In this document: one piece after another, positions 40,821-51,289 of the stretch
Numbering within the stretch: the first letter of the stretch is position 1
How the letters are laid out: the number at the start of each line of letters is the position of its first letter
Source of the DNA: Emiliania huxleyi CCMP1516
Lineage: Eukaryota; Haptophyta; Isochrysidales; Noelaerhabdaceae
Direction: 5' to 3'
NCBI RefSeq assembly: GCF_000372725.1
Contig: NW_005197198.1
Location: 356,386-420,385, forward strand
DNA: 64,000 nucleotides
Translations under genes and position numbers: made by a program
The notes under the pieces: model-generated
The model's database searches: none
Seen by the model: the letters and a program-made list of their open reading frames with translations, nothing else
Told to the model about the DNA's origin: nothing

Positions 40821-41508
40821 TTAGGGTGTGAGCTGCGGCAGCCACCGTTTCTGTACCCGCTCGATCACGTGCAGGCCGTCGGAGGCCGCGCTGGATGGCC
40901 CAGGGCCGGCGGCGGTGAAGGCGTCCGTCGATGAAGGGATGTCGTCGAGGGAGCCATCGTCCTCCGCGGCTGGTGCACCAGTCCAGTTGTCGGAGTTCGA
41001 GATCGCAGTCGCCCGTTGACGAACTCACGGAATGTGAGCGACTTGGTGCACGCTGGGTCGAGCATCATGACTCGCACCTCATCCTGGGCGAGGAACTCGC
41101 CCAGGGACCAGCTGTTGGCGTCGCCGTTTTGATCGAGCTGCATCCACTGCATGGTTTCGTAGTCAAGCGTAAACGCCCAGGAGTTGGTGCCTGGGTGACT
41201 TGCTGATGAGAGCGCCTTCCAGGCGGGTAGTCGTGCCCCTCACCTACGGTCATACGGCGGCGTCAGAGGGGGGAAAGGGGCGCGAAGCGTGAACATGGAG
41301 GCAAGCAGGTTGGTTTCTGCACCTGGCCAAAGCCGGCGACCTCGAAGTTGTCGTAGCTTGTGCGGATATCGCTGAGCGTGAGAGGGACCGGATCGGCAGC
41401 AGCATGGGCGGCCGCGTCAGCGGCCGGAGAGGCCGGAGAGCCATCCGACGGAGGCCGGTCGTGCATCGGCGCGTCAGCCGCAGGGGCCGGGGGGGCGGCG
41501 GCATCCAT
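40821..41508 (-). CDS. Unrecognised acidic protein, two exons, possible frameshift
   Basis: Exon 1 starts at 41508 (MDAAAPPAPAADAPMHDRPP) and reaches SDIRTSYDNFEVAGFG. A GC-AG intron (about 41331-41188, acceptor GTCACCCAG) joins it to TNSWAFTLDYETMQWMQLDQ, then NGDANSWSLGEFLAQDEVRV and TFREFVNG. At about 41020 the better frame changes to one reading AISNSDNWTGAPAAEDDGSL and ends in VIERVQKRWLPQLTP with TAA at 40821-40823. The change is 1 nt and no splice pair explains it. The LDQNGDANSW stretch resembles an EF-hand loop but lacks the glutamate at position 12. Function unknown. Confidence 0.55.
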
Positions 41509-41670
41509 CGCTGCGGGTCGCTGCGGGCCGACGATTGTGGACTGATCGATCGTGGCGGGCGGATTTCGGCTGGGACGTTCTACGGTTAAACCAAGAGCGT
41601 CGGCGCGGACACGAGAGACTTATAAGGGGAGACAAAAGCGTCGAAAATGTCCCAAAAAAGCGTGTCTGAG

Positions 41671-41811
41671 TTTGTGGCAGCCCCACAGCCGGCGCGCGCT
41701 GCCGGGAAGCACCGCTCGCGTGTCGGCGGCACTCCCTGGCACCCAGTGAGTGCCGCGAACCGACCAGACCGAATAGGCTCGACGCCGCGCTCGCTGTGGG
41801 GCTGCCACAAA
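41671..41811. mobile_element. MITE-like element with 19-bp perfect terminal inverted repeats
   Basis: TTTGTGGCAGCCCCACAGC at 41671-41689 and its exact reverse complement at 41793-41811 bound a 141-bp segment with no coding potential. No clear target-site duplication (GAG left, GTC right). It could also be a hairpin-forming non-coding RNA. Confidence 0.65.
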
Positions 41812-43461
41812 GTCGCCGCCGAGCGTGCCATCGAAGGCGTCCCGGCGGCGGTGATGGAGTGTGAGACCTGAGGCTGCGGAGGTGACGCCTGAGGTACCGG
41901 GCCGTGCACGGCGACTCAGCCGGCGACCACCACGGGCTCAGACGAGACTTGTCGACGCGTTCCGGCTCAGCTTCACCGTGGTCCTCGGGCGTCTGTCGAC
42001 GTCAGGACCACCCATACAGCTCGCGGGTTTGAGGTCGCAAGAGCCAAGATGGTGGCGTTTGGACATCCCAACCATCACACAAGACAGCCTGTAGGTGGTG
42101 GCGGGACGGCGCAGTGTTTGTGGCACTCGGCAGTAGGCACCCGCGGCACGGCCCCGCTGTCGGCTCTCGCTAGGGGGAAATACTGAAAAATGGGACCCCC
42201 CGGACGGACCTTGCTTTCATACCGAGCGTGAAGAGCTGAGTCTCAGCTTTCAGACCCTGCAAAAATCATTGAAAAATATTAAGATGGTCCAGAATGGTGA
42301 CCGAAAGACTCCGGCGCCGCAGCGCTCGCGCTTGCTTTCCTCGCAAATGCGACAAGTGAGGCCGCTGAACCGGCTGGCCTGGGCGTGCAACTTTAGTCGG
42401 CCTCAGTGGCGCGTGTTCTCACCAGAACAGTGCCTCCGCGGCGCTGCGGCGGCGCCCGAAAGGCCGATCCGACCCGGCAGCCCCCCGGAGCGTGCATCCA
42501 AGCGTCCGCCACCGCCGGCTCAGCCCCGGCTCGACATGACTCTGGCCCGCGCGGGGTCGCCGACGGCGCCGAGTCGGCGCCAGAGGCACGCCCGGCGGTC
42601 GGATGGTCGCCTCGAGCGCCGAGCGGCTGCCGCCACGGTCACTTACGCTCGAGTTGCGCCAGGTGCGCCTCTCGGTGGCTCGGCGTGGCCGCACGTGCTC
42701 TCTGTAGATGTCTGATCTCGCTCAACGGTAGGCGTGCTCCGTGCTCTCGCCCGATTCTCTCCCTGCCGCCGGCCTCCGCCCCCGAGCGACCGCCGCCGCA
42801 CACCAACGCTTGCCGGTATGACTGCCGTCGCTCACTCAGCCGTCCGTTTGTCCTCAGCGCTCGCACGACCGACGTTCTTCCTCCTCTGCGGCCTCGCTCG
42901 GGCCCGCTCGTCGACACGCGCAACCAGCAGACGCCCGTGTCGGAGTTTCTGTGCCGGCTTGGAGCTTCCGTCGCTGATGGGGGCACGCCTGGCCCGGCAC
43001 TCTCGCACACCATGGAGCGCGGCACCGCGCGCGCTCACGCCGCCCACCTTTGCTGCCTGCGCAGGCTCTATCCCGGCGGCCCCACTCAGAGCACCTCACG
43101 GCTGCGCGGCGTCCGCACCACCGCGACCGGTGCGCCATCCCACATCACGCCTCTCGCCCGCGTCCACCCGCGCATACACTCTCTCACTCTGTCATGAGTA
43201 GTCTTCAATCGACACGGTCTCTTGGAGTAGTCACATCAGCACCGGCGCCGGCACAGCGCACCGCTACACTCGCCTCCGTTAGGTTGCAAACCTTTTCCCT
43301 CAACAGCCGCTTGCGCCTCACACTATCCGATCACGTCCGGGGCTTAGCACCGAGGCTTAGCACCGAGGCCAGGCTCTTAGCTCTACGTGTGGGGGGGGGG
43401 GGGCGGGGGCGGGGGGGGAGGGCGGCGTAAGTCAAAAGAAAAGCCGTAGCGTCCAGAGAGG
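41812..43461. other. Region without a confident gene
   Basis: Several open frames (for example 42269-42715 plus) have no recognisable domain and unremarkable composition. A relatively AT-rich patch lies at 42230-42300 and a G run at 43388-43425. Short duplication GCTTAGCACCGAGG at about 43344-43365. Confidence 0.3.
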
Positions 43462-44196
43462 CTAGTAGCCCTTTCGAGGGAGGGCTCCGCGCCCGTCTTG
43501 TCCTGGCATATCAAAAAGGCGAATGGGACAGGGGTTGAAGGGGTACTTTTGGTGTACCCGGCCGTTTGAGGTTTGTCGCGTTTCTCTACAAAACTGTGTC
43601 CAAGCCGAAGGCCCGAAGCGCAGGTCCGAGCTCGACATGCGACCAACGTGGTCCCGCACACCAGTGCTCGTGCTCGCACGTGCGGCCGCCTCTCCTGCTC
43701 GACTACTCGGGCTCTGCCTCTGCGCGCTCGCTGCGTCCGTGCCACTTCTTCGCTGCCTCTCGCCGCTGCTCCTGTCCTTGACTGCGCCTCGGGTCGAGGC
43801 GCCAGCAGCAGCGTCAATGGAGTGGCTGGTCCACACTGCAGCAGACGCCGCGGGCGGACGCGAGAAGGCAAACGCGACCGTGCCGATGAGCGCGAGCAGA
43901 AGCAGCGGGAGCGCGGGGCAGCACGACGGGTCGGGCAAGACCTCGGCCCAGCGCCGCGCGTTGCCCGTGCCGCCGCCGCCGCCGCCATCGGCGTCGCCGA
44001 CCACAGGCTCGTCGTCCGGCGCGGCATCGTCGTCGGCGGCAGGGGGTGGGGGGTCGGCGGGCACGTCCTCGTCGTAGCCGTCGTCATCGGGATCAGGAGT
44101 GGCGTATCGCGCGGGCGACATGCCGGCGAGCTCGTCGACCGTCGAGTAGGTGCCTGCGACCGAGCACGGGGGTGCGTGACGCTCGGACCGACGCAT
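43462..44196 (-). CDS. Unrecognised single-pass membrane protein
   Basis: From the Met at 44196 the frame reads MRRSERHAPPCSVAGTYSTV, DELAGMSPARYATPDPDDDG and an acidic Asp/Pro/Gly region. A clear membrane helix follows (CCPALPLLLLALIGTVAFAF). The C-terminal half is Ser/Arg rich and ends MPGQDGRGALPRKGY. The frame stays open to a Met at 44319 and beyond, so an upstream start or exon is possible. Acidic disordered N-terminus, one helix, polar tail: type not further assignable. Confidence 0.6.
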   Translation of the reverse strand: MRRSERHAPPCSVAGTYSTVDELAGMSPARYATPDPDDDGYDEDVPADPPPPAADDDAAPDDEPVVGDADGGGGGGTGNARRWAEVLPDPSCCPALPLLLLALIGTVAFAFSRPPAASAAVWTSHSIDAAAGASTRGAVKDRSSGERQRRSGTDAASAQRQSPSSRAGEAAARASTSTGVRDHVGRMSSSDLRFGPSAWTQFCRETRQTSNGRVHQKYPFNPCPIRLFDMPGQDGRGALPRKGY

Positions 44197-45092
44197 GGGA
44201 CCGGCTCTTCCGCGCGTCGAGAGCGGCGACGCTTTCGAGGCGCGCGGCAGAGGCCCGCGGTGTGCTTCCGAGCGCGTCCGCGGCCGCGACGCGGCAGCGG
44301 GAGGTGCCCCGCCCACCAAGGCAGCCGGCCCGGCCGCTGCGGGGCCGTCGCGGGGGCGCAGGCGGGCGGGGCGACCTCAGATTTCGCGGCTGGCAGCGGG
44401 CGCCGCCAGCCGGGGAAAAGAATGATGGCGTCCAAAGAAAAACCCGAGGCGAAAACCGCAAATGCTGCCGCTCCTGGTGAGCGCCAGCCCGCGCCGCGTG
44501 CAGGGCGTGTCCGGGGCGCCCTCCCCCCGAGTTCCCCCGCAAAATCCGGCCCGCGGTCGCGCGCGCGCCCCGTCCCGCTGCTTTGGAGGAGTCTGCAGCC
44601 CCCGGCGCGCCCGCACGGCGATTGCCGCCTCCACTCCAACCTCATCCACTCTCACTCTGACATTCTCTCCAGAGTCCTCGCGTCGAGCCCGTGGCGCCGG
44701 AGCGCGAGCCCCAAGCTCGGGACACAGCGGGACATTGACGATCTGCGATGCCTGTGCGTGCAGGTGATCACGCGGAGCACGGCGCCGGCGGTGGCACCCT
44801 TCCTGGTGCTCCAGGCGCGCTGCGCCCGCGCGTTTGCGACGCCCGTGTGTGCCCCTGCGCGCGCCCCGCTCGCCGCGCCGCCGCCGGGCCCGTGGGGGTC
44901 TCAGGTTTGCGCGTGTGTGCCGCAGATGTCACGACCGAGGAGCTCCAGTAGATCCTCCATAACGTGCAGGCCGAGCTTGAGCGGCGCGCGGCGCTGCAGC
45001 GCGGGGCGCCCGAATCGAAGCGGTGCGTGCCCGCCCTCGCCGTGGCCGCGCTCGCCCCGCCTTGGCGAGCTCTTGCCGCGCGCGCGCCGCAG

Positions 45093-45982
45093 GAACTCGA
45101 TCTTGTGCGCCTCGGGCAAGGCGTTGCCCAGCGAGGCGGAGGTGCACGCATGGGCGCTGCTCGTGCTGCTACATGGCCGCGGCGCGGACGGCTCGTGGGT
45201 CGCCGTCCCGACGCTCGTCGACCAGTGGATGAACGTCGTGCTGCTGCAGTCGAGCCGCTACGAGCAGGCGCCCGCCCTGCTCTCCCACCGCCCCCTGAGC
45301 CGCCGCCGCGGCTGCTACACCTCGGCTATATCTCGGCTGTATCTCGGCTATATCTCGGCTCTATCTCGGCCTTGCTGCCTGAGCCGTGTGTGCGTGTTGT
45401 GCGCAGTTGCGCGAGCGATGGCAGCCTCCGACCGACGATCCGCAGTGGCGTAACTTGGCTCTCGCCAAGGGCCTCGTCCCGTCCTTGCTCAGTCAAGCCG
45501 CCGCTCGGGCGGCGGAGCCGCTCGCCCACACCACGCGCACGCTGGTGCAGCTCGAGGTCATCGACCACGACGTCGGGCAGACCGCGCTCTCGAACTATCT
45601 GAAGAACTGCCTCGCCAAGTCCAAGGGCATCTCGGGCCCGTCGTACAACCCGGCCAACGGCTCCCACACGCTACACCGGCACATCGCCGCGGCGGTGCCC
45701 GTCGCCTCGCTCCTGAAGGTGCTCTCGGCGCTGCACCGCACGCGGGAGGAGCCCGAGGCGGCGCCTTCGTACACCGAGCTGCAGGCGAGCGCCGACGCGT
45801 CGGCGGCCGCCGCGCGGCGACATAGGGTGATGCGGCACGGCGGTAGATGGCCGAGGATGCAGACGGACCGTGGTATGTGTGTTGTGTATATGCTCATATC
45901 CGCGTTACCACAAAACGGAGGGGATAGGATATATGATCCGCTTGAGCAGCAGGCACACACGACACACACGCCAAGCGCGTGA
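45093..45982 (+). CDS. 3' exons of an unrecognised gene
   Basis: Exon A (45093-45267, acceptor CGCCGCAG) reads EVHAWALLVLLHGRGADGSW, then TLVDQWMNVVLLQSSRYEQ. A GC-AG intron (45268-45406) contains GGCTATATCTC minisatellite. Exon B continues LRERWQPPTDDPQWRNLALA, then TRTLVQLEVIDHDVGQTALS and LLKVLSALHRTREEPEAAPS. The frame joins exactly at RYEQ-LRERW. The stop used is at 45980-45982, but residues after about 45830 look less coding and a further intron is possible. Upstream coding-like sequence ([20 protein letters not shown], 44960-45020) is preceded by an in-frame TAG at 44949-44951. No family is recognised. Confidence 0.55.
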
Positions 45983-47639
45983 AGTTGTCGCTCGGGTTGC
46001 CTGAACTAGATGACATTCCCATATTCATTACTAGCGGCTAGTTTGTCACATCACGTGGATCGATGACCCGGAATATGCCGCAAGACACGGCGCTTTCAAA
46101 AAAGCCAATCCGATCTTGGACGCATCCCTCGACGCGAGGAGAGCCATGCAGTCACCAGAATTGCTTGGACCTCTCCTGCAAGTAGAACGAAACATTCTTG
46201 GAGCTTCCCCAGCCGCTTGTGGCCGCATCTTATCCGTGGCGACGCGCTGTGCCACCGAGCCGTACTCGGCCGCGCCGCCGCGTCGAGGCACGGGTCCCCA
46301 ACCAAGCAGCGACGCCGAAGCGTCGACCGATAGAGCGCCACGCCCAGCAGTATGGGCGTCGACCGCTCTCTCGAGCGGCCGCGTGGCAGTGCGTGGCGCG
46401 GGCGTCACAGGCGGCAAGCGTGGAGCCGCTGGAAGAGCCGGTGCGAGCCGTGGACGGCAGCCGCTCCCCACGTCGCCGAGAGAGGCTGCGGGGGAGAGGG
46501 TTCAGGAGGCCACAGGAGGCGCCGGGAGGCTCGGGAGGCGCTAAAAAGTGGCCCGGGCGCCTCGTGCTACCCGTCTGGTGGGGCCAGGTGGGCTCAGGAA
46601 TTAATCCAGGATTTTAAGGTGATCCACTACACCTGACCGAGAATTGGATGGCGAGATCGCGGCGAGATCGACCAGTCGCGGCCCAGGTCGGCGCCATGCA
46701 CTGGCGGGCTGCACAGCGCGCTAGATTACGCGGAGGACGTGCGCTTACCACCGGGTGGGATTACCAGGCTCGCCTGGGCTCGCTGAGGGTCGATCGCGGC
46801 GCGACCCGTTTTCGGCTGTTTTCCTCGCGAATCTGGGGTGCGCGCCGGGAGCTGCAGCGCCAGCGTTTCGCGGACCTGTGCAGCCTCCGGGCACTGGGAA
46901 CTTCTCCCAGGCTCGGGCAATGCGGACATGTGCCAGCGGGGGCGCGGAGGTGGTTTACATGCGGATGCGGCACGATCTTCGAGCCGAACCGACGATACAG
47001 GAGGCTCCAGAGGCGCCGTAATCGACAGTTGGCCGTCACCCAACTCCTCGCCCGCCGTGACTGTGGGTGTCTCCTGATTGCCCACGCTCGTGGCGGAGCT
47101 CGGGGTACCACTTTGGGCCACGGGACAAGCCCTGGGGAGTCACTGTAGCTCGCGCGGGGCTGAGAAGCGCCCATTCCCGCGAAAAATCGAGATTTGGCGA
47201 GATATAGGGGGCGGTTCTCATTATTTTCGGTGGCCCCAAAGCTACCCAATCACTCGCCCACCTCCCCCGAGCAGTCTAGTCCAAAAAAAACCGCGCCCCG
47301 ATCAAGTTACGTTTTCAGTGTTTGCCCCTACTCTCGCGGGCTGCGGAACCGGCCCCAGAGGGGGACGGTCCGGGCGAGTGTGGCAGCTCCTGCGCTAGTA
47401 TGGGCAGCCTCTATCATAGCACTACTGATCCTGGTCATTAGAGCTGCCAGGGATAGCGTCAGGAGCCGGTAGGAGTCAAAACCCCTCATATTTGAGACAT
47501 CGTGTCCCATATACTCGCACAACGAGCCATCTGTAGCTTTAGGGTCTAGCGCTTGTGAAGCCCTCCCACCCTATCCGGATCTTGGCCTCTCCCGACTCGG
47601 TCGCACTCCTATATCAGCCACGCCCCCCTCGCCCCCCTC
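45983..47639. other. Region without a confident gene
   Basis: Open frames on both strands around 46100-46540 and 46648-47250 compete, and none has a recognisable domain. The minus frame 46726-47121 (ETPTVTAGEELGDGQLSITA) has the most natural composition. A block at 47535-47660 (CCTCCCACCCTATCCGGATC) is repeated at 49262-49380 and is the shared 3' flank of RCC1 genes 4 and 5. Confidence 0.35.
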
Positions 47640-49094
47640 TCACTCCTGCGACCACACCTCGATCTTCTTGGGCAGCAGCTGGTCCGACAGGTCCTCTCCG
47701 TGGCCTAGGCAGCCGCTCTCGCCCTTGCCCCAGGTGAAGATAGCGCCGTCGCCGGTGCGGGCGATGCTGTGGTGGCCTCCAGCCGACACAGCGATGATGC
47801 GCTGCCCAGCAAAGGCCTCGAGCTTCTTCGGCAGCAGCTGGTTCTGCCCCAGCTGGCCATCGCCTCCCCAGCCCCAGCTCCAGACAGCGCCGTCAGCGGT
47901 GCGGGCGAGGTTGTGGTCGCCTCCAGCCGACACAGCGAGGACGCGCTGCCCAGCAAAGGCTTCGATCTTCTTGGGCAGTAGCTGGTTCTGCTGGTCGCCG
48001 TGGCCCAGCTGGCCATCGCCTCCCCAGCCCCAGCTCCAGACGGCGCCGCTGCTGGTGATGGCGAGGCTGTGCAGACCTCCCGCTGACACAGCGACGACGC
48101 GCTGGCCAGCCAGAGCCTCGATCTTCTTCGGCAGCAGCTGGCGCTGCTGGTCGCCGTGGCCCAGCTGGCCATCATATCCAAAGCCCCAGCTGCAGACAGC
48201 GCCATCGGCGGTGATGGCGATGCTGTGGTACCACCCTGCTGACACGGCGACGACGCGCTGGCCAGCAAAGGCCTCGACCTTCTTGGGCAGCAGCTGGTTC
48301 TGCTGGTTGCCGTGGCCCAGCTGGCCAAAGAATCCACGGCCCCAGCTCCAGAGGGCGTCGTCGGCGGTGAGGGCCATGCTGTGAGACATTCCAGCCGACA
48401 CAGCGACGACGCGCTGGCCAGCAAAGGCCTCGATATTCTTGGGCTGCCACTGGTCCTCCTCGTCGCCGTGTCCCAGCTTGCCGTCCTCGCCGCTGCCCCA
48501 GGACCAAAGGGCGCCGTTCGCGGAGAGAGCGAGGCTGAAGTATCGTGACGCCGCCACACCAATCGCGCGCTCGCCTCCGCCCAGCGGGGAAGGGAGACGG
48601 GTCGGCGTCTTCAGCTGCAGCACGCCCTCGCCATGGCCGAGAAGGCCTGCAATTTCCTCCTCCTCGTCCTCCCCGTCCTCCTCGTCCTCCTCGCCCTCCT
48701 CGCCCGCCGCTGCCGCGCCGCACGACGAGAGCCGCCCCTCGCCGTCGATGAAGACGCTGTGCCGTGCGCCCGCCGCCAGCCTCGCCGGCGGGTTGGACTC
48801 GCGCAGCAGCGCAGAAAGGCACAGCCACCGCACGGCGCAGCTCTCACCCTCCGGCTGCGCCGGCAGCTCGAAGCCGCGCTCTCGCGCCCACAAGCGGATG
48901 GCCTCCAGCGCAAGCGAGGCGTGGAAGAGCAGCGAGACGGCCGCGACGCGAGCGATGTCGGCGGGGTCGCAGCGAGAGAAGGCGCGCACGAGGAGGTCCG
49001 TGGGGAGGTCGAGGAGGGCGATGGGCGGCGGCGTGCCTGGCGAGGGAGCGGCGGCGGAGGCGAGGCGGCGCGAGCGGCGCCGCGAGGCAGACAT
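47640..49094 (-). CDS. F-box/RCC1-repeat protein, paralog 4
   Basis: About 484 aa, intronless. The N-terminus MSASRRRSRRLASAAAPSPG leads into the F-box-like block (LLDLPTDLLVRAFSRCDPAD), an acidic Glu/Asp insert in the first blade, and seven RCC1 blades. One blade is shortened (GWGGDGQLGQNQLLPKKLEA lacks the usual HGDQQ). Tandem neighbour of paralog 5 in the same orientation, with a shared N-terminus and shared 3' flank, so the pair is a recent duplication. Confidence 0.9.
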   Translation of the reverse strand: MSASRRRSRRLASAAAPSPGTPPPIALLDLPTDLLVRAFSRCDPADIARVAAVSLLFHASLALEAIRLWARERGFELPAQPEGESCAVRWLCLSALLRESNPPARLAAGARHSVFIDGEGRLSSCGAAAAGEEGEEDEEDGEDEEEEIAGLLGHGEGVLQLKTPTRLPSPLGGGERAIGVAASRYFSLALSANGALWSWGSGEDGKLGHGDEEDQWQPKNIEAFAGQRVVAVSAGMSHSMALTADDALWSWGRGFFGQLGHGNQQNQLLPKKVEAFAGQRVVAVSAGWYHSIAITADGAVCSWGFGYDGQLGHGDQQRQLLPKKIEALAGQRVVAVSAGGLHSLAITSSGAVWSWGWGGDGQLGHGDQQNQLLPKKIEAFAGQRVLAVSAGGDHNLARTADGAVWSWGWGGDGQLGQNQLLPKKLEAFAGQRIIAVSAGGHHSIARTGDGAIFTWGKGESGCLGHGEDLSDQLLPKKIEVWSQE

Positions 49095-49346
49095 CGCGAG
49101 GAAAAGAAAAACGTGCGCGTGCGGCACCGGACTGGCTCCTCCCCTCCCTCCCTCTTCTCTTTTCTTTCTGGCTTCGCCGCAGAAAAAGAAGTATAGGGCG
49201 CCTCAGATCGGCAGCTCCCCAGCCTCCAAAGTATCTGTAGCTCTGGGACTAGCGCTTCCGCTTGGCCAGCCCTCCCACCCTATCCGGATCTTGGCCTCTC
49301 CCGTTTCGGTCGTACTCCTATCAGCCACGCGCCCCTCGCCCCCCTC

Positions 49347-50795
49347 TCACTCCTGCGACCACACCTCGAGCTTCTTGGGCAGCAGCTGGTTCGACAGGTC
49401 CTCTCCGTGGCCTAAGCGGCCGAGTCCGCCAGCGCCCCAGCTCCAGACGGCGCCGTCGGCGGTGATGGCGAGGCTATGCACGCCTGCAGCCGACAGAGCG
49501 ACGACGCGCTGGCCAGCCAAGGCATCGACCTTCTTGGGCTGCCACTGGGCCTGCTCGTCGCCGTGGCCCAGCTTGCCTGCGGCTCCACGGCCCCAGCTCC
49601 AGACGGCACCGTCGGCGGTGAGGGCGAGACTGTGGCCGCCTCCAGCCGATACAGCGACGACACATTGGTCAGCAAAGGCCTCGATCTTCTTGGGCAGCAG
49701 CTGGCGCTGCTGGTCGCCGTGGCCCAGCTGGCCAAAGTGTCCATCGCCCCAGCTCCAGATGGCGCCGTCGGCAGCGACGGCGATGCTGTGGTGTGCTCCA
49801 GCCGACACAGCGACGACGCGCTGTCCAGCAAAGGCTTCGATCTTCTTGGGCAGCAGCTGGCGCTGCTGGTCGCCGTGGCCCAGCTTGCCCCAGGCTCCCT
49901 GGCCCCAGCTCCAGACAGCGCCGTCGGCGGTGAGGGCGAGGCTGTGCCCGGATCCAGCCGACAGAGCGACGACGCGCTGGTCAGCAAAGGCCTCGATCTT
50001 CTTTGGCAGCAGCTGGTTCTGCGTGTTGCCGTGGCCCAAACTGCCAAGGCCTCCATAGCCCCAACTCCAGACGGCGCCGTCGGCGGTGAGGGCCATGCTG
50101 TGGTAAGCTCCAGCCGACACGGCGACGACGCGCTGGTCAGCAAAGGCCTCGATCTTCTTGGGCTGCCACTGGTCCTCCTTGTCGCCGTGGCCCAGCTTGC
50201 CGTCCCCGCCGCCGCCCCAGGACCAAACGGCGCCGTTCGCGGAGAGAGCGAGGCTGAAGAAATATGACGCCGCCACACCAATCGCGCGCTCGCCTCCGCC
50301 CAGCGGGGAAGGGAGACGGGTCGGCGTCTTCAGCTGCAGCACGCCCTCGCCGTGGCCGAGAAGGCCTGGAAACTCCTCCTCTTCCTCCTCCTCGTCCTCC
50401 TCGCCCGCCGCTGCCGCGCCGCACGACGAGAGCCGCCCCTCGCCGTCGATGAAGACGCTGTGCCGTGCGCCCGCCGCAGCCCTCGCCGGCGGGTTGGCCT
50501 CGCGCAGCAGCGCAGAAAGGCACAGCCACCGCACGGCGCAGCTCTCACCCTCCGGCTGCGCCGGCAGCTCGAAGCCGCGCTCTCGCGCCCACAAGCGGAT
50601 GGCCTCCAGCGCAAGCGAGGCGTGGAAGAGCAGCGAGACGGCCGCGGCGCGAGCGATGTCGGCGGGGTCGCAGCGAGAGATGGCGCGCACGAGGAGGTCC
50701 GTGGGGAGGTCGAGGAGGCGGGCGGGCGGCGGCGTGCTTGGCGAGGGAGCGGCTGCGGAGGCGAGGCGGCGCGAGCGGCGCCGCGGGGCAGACAT
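49347..50795 (-). CDS. F-box/RCC1-repeat protein, paralog 5
   Basis: About 482 aa, intronless, starting MSAPRRRSRRLASAAAPSPS. Same architecture as paralog 4, with the F-box-like block LLDLPTDLLVRAISRCDPAD, an acidic insert and seven complete blades. Only about 250 bp separate its stop from the start of paralog 4. The upstream region carries the 180-bp dispersed repeat also found upstream of paralog 3. Confidence 0.9.
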   Translation of the reverse strand: MSAPRRRSRRLASAAAPSPSTPPPARLLDLPTDLLVRAISRCDPADIARAAAVSLLFHASLALEAIRLWARERGFELPAQPEGESCAVRWLCLSALLREANPPARAAAGARHSVFIDGEGRLSSCGAAAAGEEDEEEEEEEFPGLLGHGEGVLQLKTPTRLPSPLGGGERAIGVAASYFFSLALSANGAVWSWGGGGDGKLGHGDKEDQWQPKKIEAFADQRVVAVSAGAYHSMALTADGAVWSWGYGGLGSLGHGNTQNQLLPKKIEAFADQRVVALSAGSGHSLALTADGAVWSWGQGAWGKLGHGDQQRQLLPKKIEAFAGQRVVAVSAGAHHSIAVAADGAIWSWGDGHFGQLGHGDQQRQLLPKKIEAFADQCVVAVSAGGGHSLALTADGAVWSWGRGAAGKLGHGDEQAQWQPKKVDALAGQRVVALSAAGVHSLAITADGAVWSWGAGGLGRLGHGEDLSNQLLPKKLEVWSQE

Positions 50796-50967
50796 CGCGA
50801 GAAAAGAATTTTTTGCGCGCATTTATTTATTAGCGTTCTATCGACGGGGCACGGGAGTTGAGAGAGGGCACAAGTGCTCGAAGAGAGAGTGGACCTGAGC
50901 AATAATATGACTGGGTGGCAAATGATAGCAGTGGGCGTCAGAAGACTCGTCCTTGCTCGAGGAGAGC

Positions 50968-51150
50968 TCGATAGACTCGAGGGGCCAGGATATGCAGCGA
51001 GGAGGGCGGAGCTGCGCCGAAAGGCGCAAGAAGCCGCGAGAACAAGGGACCGGCAGGCGGCGGCGGCGTCGCAGAACGAGGCAGAGGAGAGCGACGCGAC
51101 AGAAGAAGAAGCGACATGGGAAAGAACGACGAGAAGGGGGCGACCGCATC
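50968..51150 (+). repeat. Dispersed coding-like repeat (first copy 31596-31772)
   Basis: Here the plus frame is intact for about 60 codons (LDRLEGPGYAARRAELRRKA, then RTRDRQAAAASQNEAEESDA), but no start or domain is known. An orphan RCC1 leader follows at 51147-51165. Confidence 0.6.
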
Positions 51151-51289
51151 GCGAGAAAAAGAATTGGCCGCAAGCGCGCGGGGCCTGAAAAGAATTCTTA
51201 AGATACAAGCCTCTCTCACAGCACACTGGCACGACAAGGGCGCGGACTGGCGCGGACTGGCACACACACCGGCTCACCACCGGAGCCGC

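Noticed and set aside
41065..41110. EF-hand in the LDQNGDANSWSLGEF stretch
   Set aside because: The loop lacks the acidic residue at position 12 and a second hand; called only as a resemblance.
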